Assembly: GCA_033063855.1 (NCBI GenBank)
Contig: CP093830.1
Location: forward strand, 17,980,854 to 18,044,853
From: Smittia aterrima
Taxonomy: Eukaryota; Arthropoda; Insecta; Diptera; Chironomidae
Length of the DNA stretch: 64,000 bases
Direction of reading: 5' to 3'
The notes beneath the pieces were generated by a model. The model ran no database searches and was not told where the DNA came from. It worked only from the letters and a program-made list of their open reading frames with translations. The translations under genes were made by a program, and so were the position numbers. Below are positions 25,901 to 36,500 of this stretch, piece after piece. The first letter of the stretch is position 1; each line of letters begins with the position of its first letter.

Positions 25901-27382
25901 TAGTCGATGCTGAATGCTCTTCGATCGGTGATAACGTGATAAAAGATATAAAACAGAACCAGTTTTCGGTTACGCAATCATATGAAAAATCAAGAGCGAG
26001 AGACGAGAATGGGAAGAGAGATGGAGAGCGTAAATGAAGTAATGGGGGGATGGAATGGGTAACCGTTAGTTGGCCTGAAATTTCTTAACGGACGACTTGT
26101 GCTTTTCTTTGGCTTTGTTCTAATATCGCACGAGAATGCGAGAGCTCCCTCCCGTCAAAGATAAACGCAATGGCACTGGACTATGAAGCCCTGATGATGT
26201 TCTTACATTATTCGTGGTGGTGGGAGTTAAACAGAGAAAAGCGCCAATAACAAAGTCGTCGACGCGAGGCTTGCAAACCCCAATTTTCATGCACACATTT
26301 ACAGTGTGTGATGTTTTTCTTCTTTCCATTTTTATATTACGCCGCTCCACCATTTGAGAAGCGAAGCTCTACACAAAGCTAGAGAGGAGTAAGCTTGTTC
26401 CTCCTCGTCGATAGTTTTTTTCTTCTTCCTTGGCTCGCCTAATCGTGTAGCGATCCTGCCTGGCTCACAACACAAAGCTATACGCTCGGTGACTGTTAGA
26501 AATTTCCCAATCCAAAGTCGATTCGATGGTGTGCTCTTGCTCGCGTATAAAATGTGTAACACTCTCAGTCGCTGGTCGATTAAATTATATGCTGCCCTCT
26601 TTCACACAACGTAATCACCAACAATGGAGTCGACCATCAGCTGAGCAAAATATTTTTTTTTAAGAAAACGATTCGCGTATCAAATTGATGGCTCGGTTAT
26701 TTTTTTTTATCGCAGTAAGGGAAGAGAGACCTTTGCAGTAAATTGTGAAAGGAAAATTGAAAAATTTTCATGAGACGTGTGTGTGTGTGTGATTTTCTTT
26801 GAAAAAGTTCAATCACAAATTCTTTTGTTGCTGTCGTAAGCCTCGGTCGCTGCTCGCGATGTGGCTTTGCTTGAAACCCCGAAAATTGATAATGGAGACA
26901 CAAGAGTGAGACAAAATGAGGCGATTGCAAGGAAGTTAATATGAAAAATATGACAAAGCAAGCAAGCGAGCGAGAGTTACACTGTCAAACAAAATTATAA
27001 ATAACAAAAAAATTGACTTCTACTTGTGAATTTTTTAATCGTTTCTTTGACGAAAAATAAAGCTTCATTTTATTTTAGAGAACTGAAAATGAGTAGAGCC
27101 TTAGTTTTGGGGACTTCAGAATGGATATTTCTGGCTGGAAAGTTTGGCTGAGAGCGATAAGAAGCGATTGAAAAATTGACGCTCGAATTGAAAATTTTGA
27201 AGTAAATTTTCTTGGTCTTGGGATTGTGAAAAGTCGGTTTATCTTATGAATTCACTTGAACTTGGTCCCCATCTTCACTTTAAAGCGACTTTCAGTGCGT
27301 TTTTAACTCAATTAATGGGAGAAAAATGATTCAATTACCTTGCACATTTATGATGCCCGGAAAAGTCAAACTTCAGCTTTTT
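22915..27382. other. Long non-coding region upstream of Sin3A
   Basis: It probably holds the Sin3A promoter, a non-coding first exon and a 5' UTR intron. A GT microsatellite lies near 26777, along with several purine/pyrimidine-rich tracts. TATA-like motifs (for example TATAAAA at 26546) occur but have no convincing downstream gene. No protein-coding exon is supported. Confidence 0.45.
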
Positions 27383-27780
27383 CTTGTTTATTTCAACTTC
27401 TTTTTGTCTTTGACGCACTTTTTAATAACTTTAAGTCACTTTTAACCATTAATTTCACTGATTTCTTGATTTTATGGAAAAAATTTGAAAATGTCTTTAT
27501 AAGTTGAGGAAGAAATACTTTTTGAGAAACGCTTAAGATGCAAAGGGTGTTAAACTGAATTTTTACATTGAAGGGTAGATCACGATATTTTTAAAAATTT
27601 GAACACTATTCTATTTGAACACACTTTTCTTTTTGCTAACTTCAGAGGGACTTTGTCGAAATATTTTCCAGCGGGAAATGTCGATTTGGTATTATAAAGC
27701 AATTTTAATTTTTCAGTTTCAATTTATAATGAATAAAATAAACTTTTTCAATATAACTTTTATTTTTTATTACTTTGGAT
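27383..27780. repeat. Third copy of the mini-Sin3 flanking module, no coding part
   Basis: This stretch is homologous to the 5' flanks of both mini-Sin3 genes (28515-28923 and 30126-30430). Shared blocks include GAAAATGTCTT, GAGAAACGCTTAAGAT and AAATTTGAACAC in the same order. No PAH coding sequence precedes it, so it is either the footprint of a lost array unit or the original single-copy flank. Confidence 0.7.
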
Positions 27781-27781
27781 T

Positions 27782-28923
27782 TCTCTAAAAAATTCAGTCT
27801 TAGCTCTTTCTTTAAAAATATGATTTTGTGTGTTATGTAAATAAATCTGTTAATGATTTTATAAAAGAAAATATTTTTGGACACCGGCAACAGCAATATA
27901 AAATAACTTTCACAGAAAATAGCGTCCTTTTTATGGTTCAAGGCCAGGGAGGTAGTAAAATCTTAAAAATTTCTAGAAACTATTTCTCAGAAGTGGAAAG
28001 TTTTCATTTGATCTACAATTTCCAAAACGAAAGATTTCGCTTCGGGGACCTCAGCAGCATTTTCAATCATTGCTTGTTGAGATTGTGGCTCGGTTGTCGG
28101 ATTGGGAACAGTTCGCTGTTCTTGCGATGTTGGTTGACTAGAGCCTGATGTCGATGGGACGGAAACAGACACTTGATATGCAGAGCCTTGATCGTTTGCT
28201 TGCACTTCAATCTTGTAGCCGGGTGGAAGGAAAGTATTGAACCCGACAATTAACTCGGGATGTCCTTTGAATAAGTTAGAAACGCGCTGAATGACTCCAA
28301 GTGTGTCAATGCTTTTTGATTTGAATTCTTTCATAATGTCGAGGAAATCGTTGTAAACATGCTGTTGGTTCCCGAACTTGTACTTGACCTTAAAAATAAA
28401 GTTATGAGACGCGAACTTGTGACATTGCTCTTGCGGAACTCTCACCTGGTCTAAATACCTCAAAGCATCATCCACCTTGAGTCGCGGGAAATTCTCTTCA
28501 CTTCTGGCAAGCATTTCTTTCTTATGTTGTCAAAATAAAAATCTTAATTTTTTTTCAATTTCTTGATGCCTTTGTAATAATCTTAAAGTTTAATTTTCTT
28601 CAAACCAGTTATTTCATTGATTTATTGATTTTGTTAAAAAAAATTGAAAATGTCTTATGCTTAGAAAAAAAAAACTTTTTAGAGAAACGCTTAAGATCCA
28701 AAGGATATTGCAGTGCTGAACTAAAATTTTCAGTTTTCACATTAAAGGGAAAAACGAAATATTTTTCAAAATTTGAACACACTTCTTCTCGTACTTTTTG
28801 TTTACAATTGCCTTCAGTCATTTTTTCCAGTTTCAATTTTTAAGATATATGTTTTCGACATAACTTTTACTTTAAAACATTTTTATTTTTGGAATTATAC
28901 ATTGAAAATCTTTTTTTGGACTT
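27782..28923. repeat. Tandem unit 1 of the mini-Sin3 array
   Basis: The unit comprises a 3' non-coding module (27782-27986, with TTTTGGACACCGGCAACAGC), the PAH1-only gene (28514-27987) and a 5' flank. It matches 28924-30430 in the same order, with extra PAH2-coding sequence in the second unit. This is a direct tandem duplication. Confidence 0.8.
27987..28514 (-). CDS. Mini-Sin3 paralogue, PAH1 only
   Basis: Two exons, 28514-28446 and 28388-27987, give 156 aa. A 57-nt intron sits at exactly the Sin3A PAH1 intron position. After a new start (MLARSEE) it follows Sin3A from FPRLKV through PAH1 (about residues 9-83) with few changes. A shortened Gln/Ser/Pro linker follows, then a new tail ending EIVDQMKTFHF. 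PAH2, PAH3, the HDAC-interaction domain and the C-terminal domain are absent. The intron acceptor is TTTAAG rather than TTTCAG, and the intron is a stop-free multiple of three, so retention would give 175 aa in frame. PAH1 in Sin3 proteins binds transcription-factor peptides. This protein could therefore occupy those ligands without recruiting HDAC (inference). Expression is unproven; a recent pseudogene is the alternative, but the frame is intact. Confidence 0.75.
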   Translation of the reverse strand: MLARSEENFPRLKVDDALRYLDQVRVPQEQCHKFASHNFIFKVKYKFGNQQHVYNDFLDIMKEFKSKSIDTLGVIQRVSNLFKGHPELIVGFNTFLPPGYKIEVQANDQGSAYQVSVSVPSTSGSSQPTSQEQRTVPNPTTEPQSQQAMIENAAEVPEAKSFVLEIVDQMKTFHF

Positions 28924-30430
28924 TTTTTAGAAATTCAGTCTTAGCTCTTTCTTTAAAAATATGATTTTATGTTTAAACTATGTAAATAAATCTGTTAATA
29001 GTTTTATAAAAGAAAATATTTTGGACACCGGCAACAGCAAAATAAAATAACTTTCACAGAAAATAGTTCTTTTCATAGGGCAGGGAGGTAATAAATTTTC
29101 AAGAAACTAATTATCAGAAGTGGAAAGTTTTCATTTGATCTACAATTTCCAAAACGAAAGATTTTGCTTCGGGGATTTCATCAGCATCTGCGATCATTGC
29201 TTGTTGGGATTGTGGCTCGGTTGATGGATAAGGCACAGCTCGCTGTTCTTGAGTGATGTGATTAACGGCTGGCTGTTGAATGGCAGACACTTGATATGCA
29301 GGTGGTGTTGCATCGGGAAAAAACTGTTGGAACTCTTTCAGTAAATCTTCTTGGTTGTCGAATAAGTTTGCAACTTGTTTGTAGACTTCAGTTATCGATG
29401 ATCCACCATTATACTTGTGAAGAATTCGAAGAAAATGTTTATATTTCTCAGGTTGTTCTTGGAAGCGACACTGAAATAAAAATCAATGGTAAACAGATTC
29501 TCACTATCTCGAAATTAAAACAAACCTTAACTTTATTCACGTAGACGATCGCTTGATTAAATTGCACGGGCTGGAACATTGGCTGACCGATTCTATGGTT
29601 TCCAGCAGCATCTGCGATCGTTGCTTGTTGATTCGTGGGTTGCTGCATCGTGTTCGTCGTTGATACCGTAGCTTGAGACTGAACGTGGAGGTTCTGCGGG
29701 TGGTTTGTGTGCGTGATGAGATTAACGGCTGGCTGTTGAATGATGTGACTCGAGCCTGATGGCGATGGGACGGATACAGACACTTGATATGCAAAGCCTT
29801 GATCGTTTGCTTGCACTTCTATCTTGTAGCCGGGTGGAAGGAAAATATTGAACCCGACAATTAACTCGGGATGTCCTTTGAATAAATTAGAAACGCGCTG
29901 CGTCAAGCCAGGTGCGTCAATGCTTTGTGATTTGAAATCTTTCATAATGTCGAGGAAATCGTTGTAAACCTGCGGTTGGTTCCCGAACTTGTACTTGACC
30001 TTAAAAATAAAGTTATTAGACGCGGTCTTGTGACATTGCTCTTACAGTACTCTCACCTGATCTATATACCTCAAAGCATCTTCCACCTTGACTCTTGGGT
30101 ACTTCTCTTCGCTTCTGACAAACATTTCTTTCTTATGTTTTCAAAATAAAAGTTTTTAAATTTTTTTCAATTTCTTGATGCCTTTGTAGCTTATAGTTGT
30201 TATCTTATATTTTAATTCACTTTAAACCAATAATTTCATTGATTTATTAATTTTACTAAAAAAAATTGAAAATGTCTTATGCTTAGAAAGAAACACTTTT
30301 TTCTGTGAAACGCTCGGATGACAAATTTAGACTAAAGAAATTCAAGAATCGTTGAAAGATTTCAAAAAACGTAGTGTTTGGAGGGACATACTATTTTTTA
30401 AAAATTTGAACACGCTTTTTGATCACGAAG
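28924..30430. repeat. Tandem unit 2 of the mini-Sin3 array
   Basis: It has the same order as unit 1: a 3' module (28924-29113), a PAH-coding gene (30125-29114) and a 5' flank to about 30430. It keeps more Sin3A sequence (end of the linker, PAH2 and the intron between them) than unit 1, so unit 1 probably arose from a unit-2-like copy by internal deletion. Confidence 0.8.
29114..30125 (-). CDS. Mini-Sin3 paralogue with PAH1 and PAH2
   Basis: Three exons in phase, 30125-30057, 29999-29526 and 29470-29114, give 299 aa. Both introns occupy Sin3A positions (57 nt within PAH1, 55 nt within PAH2). The start exon begins MFVRSEEKYPRVKV. PAH1 is at about residues 10-84, PAH2 at about 169-238. PAH2 has lost about 13 residues of the loop after ILHKY that is present in Sin3A. 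The C-terminus (EAKSFVLEIVDQMKTFHF) is shared with the PAH1-only copy and absent from Sin3A. The HDAC-interaction domain and everything beyond it are missing. Unlike in Sin3A, the PAH1 intron has an in-frame stop, so splicing is required. It lies head-to-head with PPP1R15, 620 bp away. It could compete with Sin3A for PAH ligands (inference). Confidence 0.78.
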
Positions 30431-30529
30431 GGTAAAACTTCGATTGACGAAGGGACATCCTTGTTATAATTGTGGAGTCGAGGGGACATCCTTGTTACAT
30501 AGTTTCAAATAAATTTGGCGCCATTTTGA

Positions 30530-30565
30530 ATGAAAAGATGCGAGAGTCTGGCTCACGCTGCGTAA
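30530..30565 (+). promoter_or_regulatory. Possible upstream ORF 1 of PPP1R15
   Basis: An 11-codon frame (MKRCESLAHAA) lies about 180 nt upstream of the PPP1R15 start. GADD34/CReP-type mRNAs in animals carry upstream ORFs that permit translation when eIF2alpha is phosphorylated. Whether this one is transcribed in the leader is unknown. Confidence 0.3.
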
Positions 30566-30672
30566 ACAACAAAAATTGGGACGGAAAAGCAAAATCTTTA
30601 TTTTCCAGTTTTTTCTTATCAGAAATGAAAATTTTAGTAACTAATTATCAGAAATTTAAAGTTTTCATTTAA
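30538..30672 (+). promoter_or_regulatory. Possible upstream ORF 2 of PPP1R15
   Basis: A second frame overlaps uORF 1 by 28 nt in a different register: 44 codons from ATG at 30538, stop at 30672, 73 nt before the main start. Its 3' part overlaps decayed mini-Sin3 tail sequence. It is relevant only if the transcript start lies upstream of 30538. Confidence 0.25.
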
Positions 30673-30685
30673 TCTACATTTTCTC
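30636..30685 (-). repeat. Decayed remnant of the mini-Sin3 C-terminal tail
   Basis: About 36 of 43 bases match the 3' end of the mini-Sin3 genes (compare 29104-29150). The minus strand reads VD-stop-MKTLNF-stop against VDQMKTFHF-stop in the intact copies. This is evidence of a further, now broken, array unit beside PPP1R15. Confidence 0.6.
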
Positions 30686-30745
30686 GGAACAAATTTTTCT
30701 CGAAACTTCTTCTTTTTAACATTTTTCTTGCTGTCTCAAATTGCA

Positions 30746-32068
30746 ATGCCTTCTCACTCTATATCAGAAAGCGAAGAACGATGGAACAGTGAAAAAATTT
30801 ATCAACTCAATTTATCGAAATCTGTCAAAGTGAAAATGGAAAATTATAGTGTAAAATCGAGAAGACTATCAGTGGAATCAATTGAATTAGTTTGTGATCA
30901 GAAATATTCAGCGCGAGTACAAAGAAAATCGATTTTCAAGAAATTACATCAGCCATTTAATTATATTTCAACGCACACAAAGACGACTTGTGAAGGGCAA
31001 ATTCTTAGAAACGTGAAGCAGCTTTCTGGAAAATCCCCGTTGAGTATTCAGAACTTTCTTTGGAGATACAATATTCCATCCCCGTTGAGTATTCAGAACT
31101 TTCTTTGGAGATACAATATTCCGAAGAATGCACATGAAAAAGAACGATCGAGTATCGAAAAAGACATTCATGACGACAGCTGTGATTTTGTTCATGTAGT
31201 GAAAGACAAAGAAGTGAAAATGTCAACAAATAATCCAAACGAGACTGCCAAAGGGTCTTGCTATTCAAAGCCATCCGATGACCCGCCGTTCATGATCTAC
31301 TCGTTGGAGGACTTCCCAACCATCTCAGCGTCATGTAAAAGTGCAAAACCTGTTGTTAACAAGCTCTCACCCTCGCCAGACAAAACAAATGAAGGATTTG
31401 TCGTCGTTCCTACAGAAGCATCAATCTCGACACCATCTTTCACACCAAAGCGAATCAGTTTATGTGAAAAGTTCATTAAATCTCCAACGAAACTTTTCCC
31501 AAAACCCATCCCATTCGTGCTTAAGCCGATTCTAAAGGCGCCTCGACGAAGATTCTCTGAGTGTAGCAATGATGACTTTATCGTATTTGCTGATGACGAT
31601 TGCGACGCAGACGAGGAGGATGATGATGATATGTGCTCAGATATCGAAAGCGAGACTGATAGTGAGACTGATGACAGTGACGATGAAGTCTTCGAAGAGG
31701 AAGAGGATGAAACGTCAGACGATGAGGATGTCGATGAATGTGATAATAACAAAAGAAGCGAGACACCAGAGCGACAAATTGATTCAGGAGTAGAAGAGAG
31801 AAGAGTAAGTTTGCAATCTAAAATCATTTACTCAAAACTTGGACTAATTTCAATATTATTTTAGGTTCACTTCAATTTAAATGCAAAGGTTCACGTGATG
31901 CGAGTATGGGACTATGCTTATCGGGCTTACCGCAAAGGCGACTACTGGCAACAAATGGCCCGTGACCACGAGCGGTTCAAGAAGCGCATTTCGGAACAAC
32001 AAAAAGTTCTCAATCCAATATTGGACGCGTCACATCGTGAGAAGATTTTCCGTCAAAGATTTCAGTAA
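30746..32068 (+). CDS. PPP1R15: PPP1R15 (GADD34/CReP-type) PP1 regulatory subunit
   Basis: Two exons, 30746-31804 and 31865-32068, with a 60-nt intron give 420 aa. The C-terminus carries the family core: the PP1-docking RVxF motif RVHF (codon 353 onward), a Trp-containing block (RVWDYAYRAYRKGDYW) and ARDHERFKKRI. Family knowledge: this region recruits protein phosphatase 1 (with G-actin) to dephosphorylate eIF2alpha and reverse the integrated stress response. The N-terminal two thirds is poorly conserved. It contains a 15-residue tandem duplication (about residues 97-126) and a very acidic stretch at about 275-340. The intron splits RR|VHF, so reading through it removes the whole PP1-binding core. 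The start at 30746 is the first ATG in the frame. PolyA signal at 32502-32507. Confidence 0.9.
31034..31123 (+). repeat. 45-bp exact-phase tandem duplication inside PPP1R15
   Basis: Two adjacent 45-bp units (31034-31078 and 31079-31123) differ at one base. Each encodes SPLSIQNFLWRYNIP. The near-identity indicates a recent duplication, or possibly an assembly artefact. Confidence 0.95.
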
Positions 32069-33526
32069 AGAAAACAATCTTAATTTTCACTTAAGTCACG
32101 GTTTATTTTTGCCTCTTGAATCACACGAAAATTTTCGTCTGCTCCAATGCCTTCTTTACGCTTACCTGGAATCTCAAAAAGTGTTTGACGTCATTAGAGA
32201 ATCTGAAAAATTTGACATGAATTCCATTCCGAATTTTTAATCAAGTTTTCAATTGTTTTCTTATCGAGTCACAGACTTTTCATTCGTTTTAAGGTTTCCT
32301 AGTATTTGTCGTCTAACAAGGCATTGGTTGCATTTCGTTGCCTTCATTTCACAATTTTGCTTTTATTCCCCATGAAACAATGAAAACTAAATGATGATGT
32401 AAGAAAGCGAAACCAAAGTGCAACAAAAATATTTTTCTGAGGTGGACGGTGCTCAAACCAAGTTAGATTTAGTCCGAGAAGGCTAAGAAGATATTTCGAT
32501 GAATAAAATGTAAATGTATTTAATCATAAGTTAGCCAAATTTCTTTTTTGTTGTCTCTATTGATCTAAGGGAATATATTTTATGTTAAAGCTTGGATTAA
32601 TCTGAATATTTAAACGTTTAAGTCTTGGCATAAGGAAACTGCAGATAAATAAAAAAAAAACTACAAATAATTTTCGAAACATTTCGTGTTTGCATTTTTT
32701 GATAAAGAAATTTCTAAGCAACGTGGGAAATCCCAAGTTCAACTGATAACAGGAAAAGTCAGACTGTGCACGTGATCTTTGTACAGTGACTTGAACTAAA
32801 TTTTTTGCTTATCTTTGAACGATATTTCAGATTGGAAAGGAACGAGTCATGTTGATCGTTCTCATTAATTTTAATACAATTATTGACTTTCAGTTGCATT
32901 AAGTTCCTGTTGTTGACTTTAAGTTGTCTGTTTTCTTGCGATTTTTATATTATCAGCCAGTTGTCAACCAGTTGAACGATTTCTGTTTTCGTTTCTATCG
33001 AAAATATTTTTCTGAAATATTTGGACTTTAAACTTCTATTTCAATTTCAGTTTTATCAGAATTGTTGTTCATCTTTATTCGCCATTGATTGATTACAATG
33101 TCATAAATATACAAAAGTTATCGTAATAAACCTTAAATCTAAAGAAATTGTCTTTCTACACCACTTTTAAGCTTTTGAGATATGAACGACGACGTCATGC
33201 GATCCCAAAAGAATTTAAATGTCACATACGCTTCTGGCTATGTTTCACATTTCTGTTCTGGGTTTTCGCATGATATCATCTTCCTCAAAAATATTTACAT
33301 TAAAAAAATATTTTCAGTGTTTTTTTTTGATCGCGCTAAACACGCGAGCGACGTTACGTCTTTTCAATTCTAATAGTTTTCGCAAATATCGCTTTAAATT
33401 AATCAATTTATGGTCATACGTTTCGCCTAAAGCTAATCAAGAAGATGGACGGGGGAAGGGGAACATTTCCATGGATGAAGAAGACTAATTCACCACAGAG
33501 AAGAAAAGAGATTTTCATCGCAACGC
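32069..33526. other. Convergent 3' intergenic region
   Basis: It lies between PPP1R15 (plus) and CD36 gene A (minus), which converge. It contains their 3' UTRs and polyA signals (32502-32507 plus; candidate 33074-33079 minus). No gene is supported. Confidence 0.55.
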
Positions 33527-36500
33527 TTAGCTTGTCTTGTTTCCATTTTCCATCTTAGCTTTCTTTTTCTGTTGATCGATGTGTTGTGTCGCTAAATAGT
33601 TCGTGCCATCCAAGTGAAGTGTGTTTTGTCGATTTGACTTTCTTACAAGACAGAAAGTCGAAACAATGAATAAGAGCGAGCCAAGAGAGAAGAGTGCAAT
33701 CATTAAAACAGTTCTTGCTTTGTCTGGGATGGTCGTGGCGACTTTCATGAGCTTGAGAACTTCTTCAGGCAAACCTTCGATTCCTTCCTCGAACCACAAG
33801 ATCGGAAAAACGATGTCGGGGAAGCTAGCAACTTGTTTGATATCAGCCACTTGACTTACTGCCAAGTTGATTTGAACACGAGCGCGTGCTCGCAAAGTTG
33901 TTCCCATGAGCTAGAATTTAAATGAAATTTGTTATCGAGATTAGTTGTTGACATTCAAAGGCAGGTGACTAACCGGTTGAACGTCGATGAAGAACTGATG
34001 CTTCTCTTTCTCAGGTGGAGACATTCCTTCAACGGCACTAAGAAGACTCTCGTCAGCCATGTAGAAATGAGGGAAGCTAAGAAGCACAGGAGAGTCTGTT
34101 GGAATAATTAGAAATTGTTGAAATAGTTTCATTGATTAAAACTTGATATTTACCGTATTGGCACGCTGAGACGTTGAAGAGACCATGAGGAGCGCAAGGG
34201 GGACCACCAGGGCAGAAGCACATGTTATCTGGGTTCTTCTCGACTGAAGCAAAGACATCAGGTGATGGAGTGAATCTGTACCCAGGAATGCCTCCACTTC
34301 CAAGAACCTGTAAAAAATATTAAAATTAATTTCCAATTTGTAAAGAAAATTTTCATTTTGCTCGCACCTCTTTCTCGAAGCTCAACGGAAGTAAACGACA
34401 TAAGTCTTTGTCGTAAACGTGGAGTGTCGTGTCTTTTTGAATGTGTGGAGGAAAGATTGAGCCATCTGATCCGTTCAACCGGTTGCAGTCTTCACGCAAC
34501 CAATTTGTCATGTGAGATCTTCCGTTGTATTTATCGATGATTCCGTATTGCGTAATGTCATCGACACCGGTGAACATTGTAACGCGATCAGCGGATGTGC
34601 TGTTCTTTCCGTAGAACAAACCGAACTCGTCGTAAGGAAGTTTCTGTTCCTTTGGCACGACGTCCTTTGCTAACTTCAAAAGTGGATCTTCGTAACCCCA
34701 AAGCAATTGACCAACTGAGACTTCTACGAAAGGCTTAATCTTCAAGATGTCCATAATACTCGCCATGGCAAGACGAAGGAATCTCGCTGCGTGTTTACTC
34801 TGTGAAGTAGCACTAAGCATGGGAATGTTTGGAACAATGACGACATCATCTTCAAGTCCAACTGAATCTTCTTCGCTGAAAATGTAAACTTTTTTCTGAT
34901 TGAAGCTCAACGTTCCGTTGTCGTTCTCTACGATATTCACTTTCTCCCATTTCTCTCTGTTGAATAAAAAGAAAAATGGCTTTAAGCATAAGAAGTTTTT
35001 GATTAACATCGATTGCGAAAAACCTTCCGAAGCTCTTGCATAATTCAATTGGCTTTTGTTTATTAAAGTCTCATTACATTTCAAAGTTTTTTTTAGTAAA
35101 CGCAAAACGATGAAAAAAACTTTCCATTATAAAGTTTTCGGCTCATTTCCGCATTTTTTTCGTAGCATGATTGGCTGCTTGCTTGTTGAAGTGGCAAGGT
35201 CGATTGGTGATGGCAATATTAAAAGTCTTTATCTTCCGACAATGTTTCGATATTTACTCGAATGAATCAGCGAGTTGAACGTCAAACATTATTGCGCAAT
35301 AATCGTGGAGACGTTTCAGTAATTTTTTTTACTAGAAATAGTTAGATTACTCGAAGGCAAGTGTTACTAACTCTCGATTGAAGTTAATTATTCGCTGACG
35401 ACGAGTTTGCTGTAAAAATCTTAGTTAATCTTTATCCGAAGAGGAAAACAACTCAAAGAAGCTGCACTAGCTGTAATTGCAGGTTCTTTAAGTGCTTTGC
35501 TTTTATCCTGAAGGTGAACGACTTGAGTCGTCTGTGAGTCCCGCAGAAGTTAGACGACCTATGAAATGCATTTGACCATGAAATCGAACGAGACGAGATG
35601 ATTGATCGCTAGATCGCCATGAACTAGAATGAGATGCGTTGAGTAGTTTTCATCTCTCAAAGTCGACGACCTCAATTGCGTAACTTTAATTTTGTTAGCC
35701 TCGTAAATTATGCGAATTTCACTTTTTTATGAGTTTATTTCGTTTCGCGAGTCTCGCCTACGAACGTTCAAAGACGTTTCACAACAAAATTTCCATAATC
35801 TGTTATACGAAGAGCTACTAACAATTTTAAGTTATTTCCATAAATGTTAATGACAATTAAAGTGAGAATGTTGTTCATTGACATTTCAGATCTTCTCTCG
35901 TAGGTCAAGATTCTTACGTGCGCGTGACGAAGAACTTCGCTTGAACTAATTAAGTTTGCAGGAAGGGAAAATAAATAATTGTATGCAGTGCTAAGTCCTT
36001 CTCGCTTCATTTACATGTGCGAAGCTTTAATTAACATGCGAGTTAAGCAAGAGTTTGGTCGAGGGCAAGTTTCACCCAAGTTTAAAGTCTTTCCGAGCAT
36101 TGCTTTTCAAAACGATTTCGACGAGTCGAGAGGAGTGTCACTAGAATTCTCTTTATGAATAACAAATAAACAAGAGATCAATGAATTCAAACTAACGTCA
36201 ACGATCTGAGATTTCACCTGTGCCATTGATTTACTCAATGAAGTCGCGACGGTTTGTAAATTTTACTTTTATGATGAATGAGCTTAAAGAGCGAGAAACA
36301 TTTTATGTCAATCTCACCTTTGAGGAAAGACAAAGGTTTGCTAAACGTTTCGTGTCTCGCTTCGCTTTTATTTAAATTGTGCAATCGAGTAAATGGCAAA
36401 GAGATGTGAAAGGAATTGTCTTGTGCGTGAGACGTCAATTGCTAAAACCGCAATTTGAACTTGACGCTCGATTAACCGTTGTACTTACTTATAGACGTAT

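Noticed and set aside
26546..26570. TATAAAA followed by TCAGTC as a core promoter
   Set aside because: The spacing (about 21 bp) is short for TATA to initiator, and no gene lies downstream on that strand.
26777..26791. GT dinucleotide run
   Set aside because: A short microsatellite with no evident function.
31297..31827. 176-codon Ser-rich frame on the minus strand
   Set aside because: It is the antisense shadow of the acidic, repetitive part of PPP1R15.
32557..32742. Short minus-strand frame with a signal-peptide-like start (MFRKLFVVFFLFIC)
   Set aside because: It is in a poly-A/T-rich 3' intergenic area. The hydrophobicity comes from T-runs, and there is no cleavage or neuropeptide motif.
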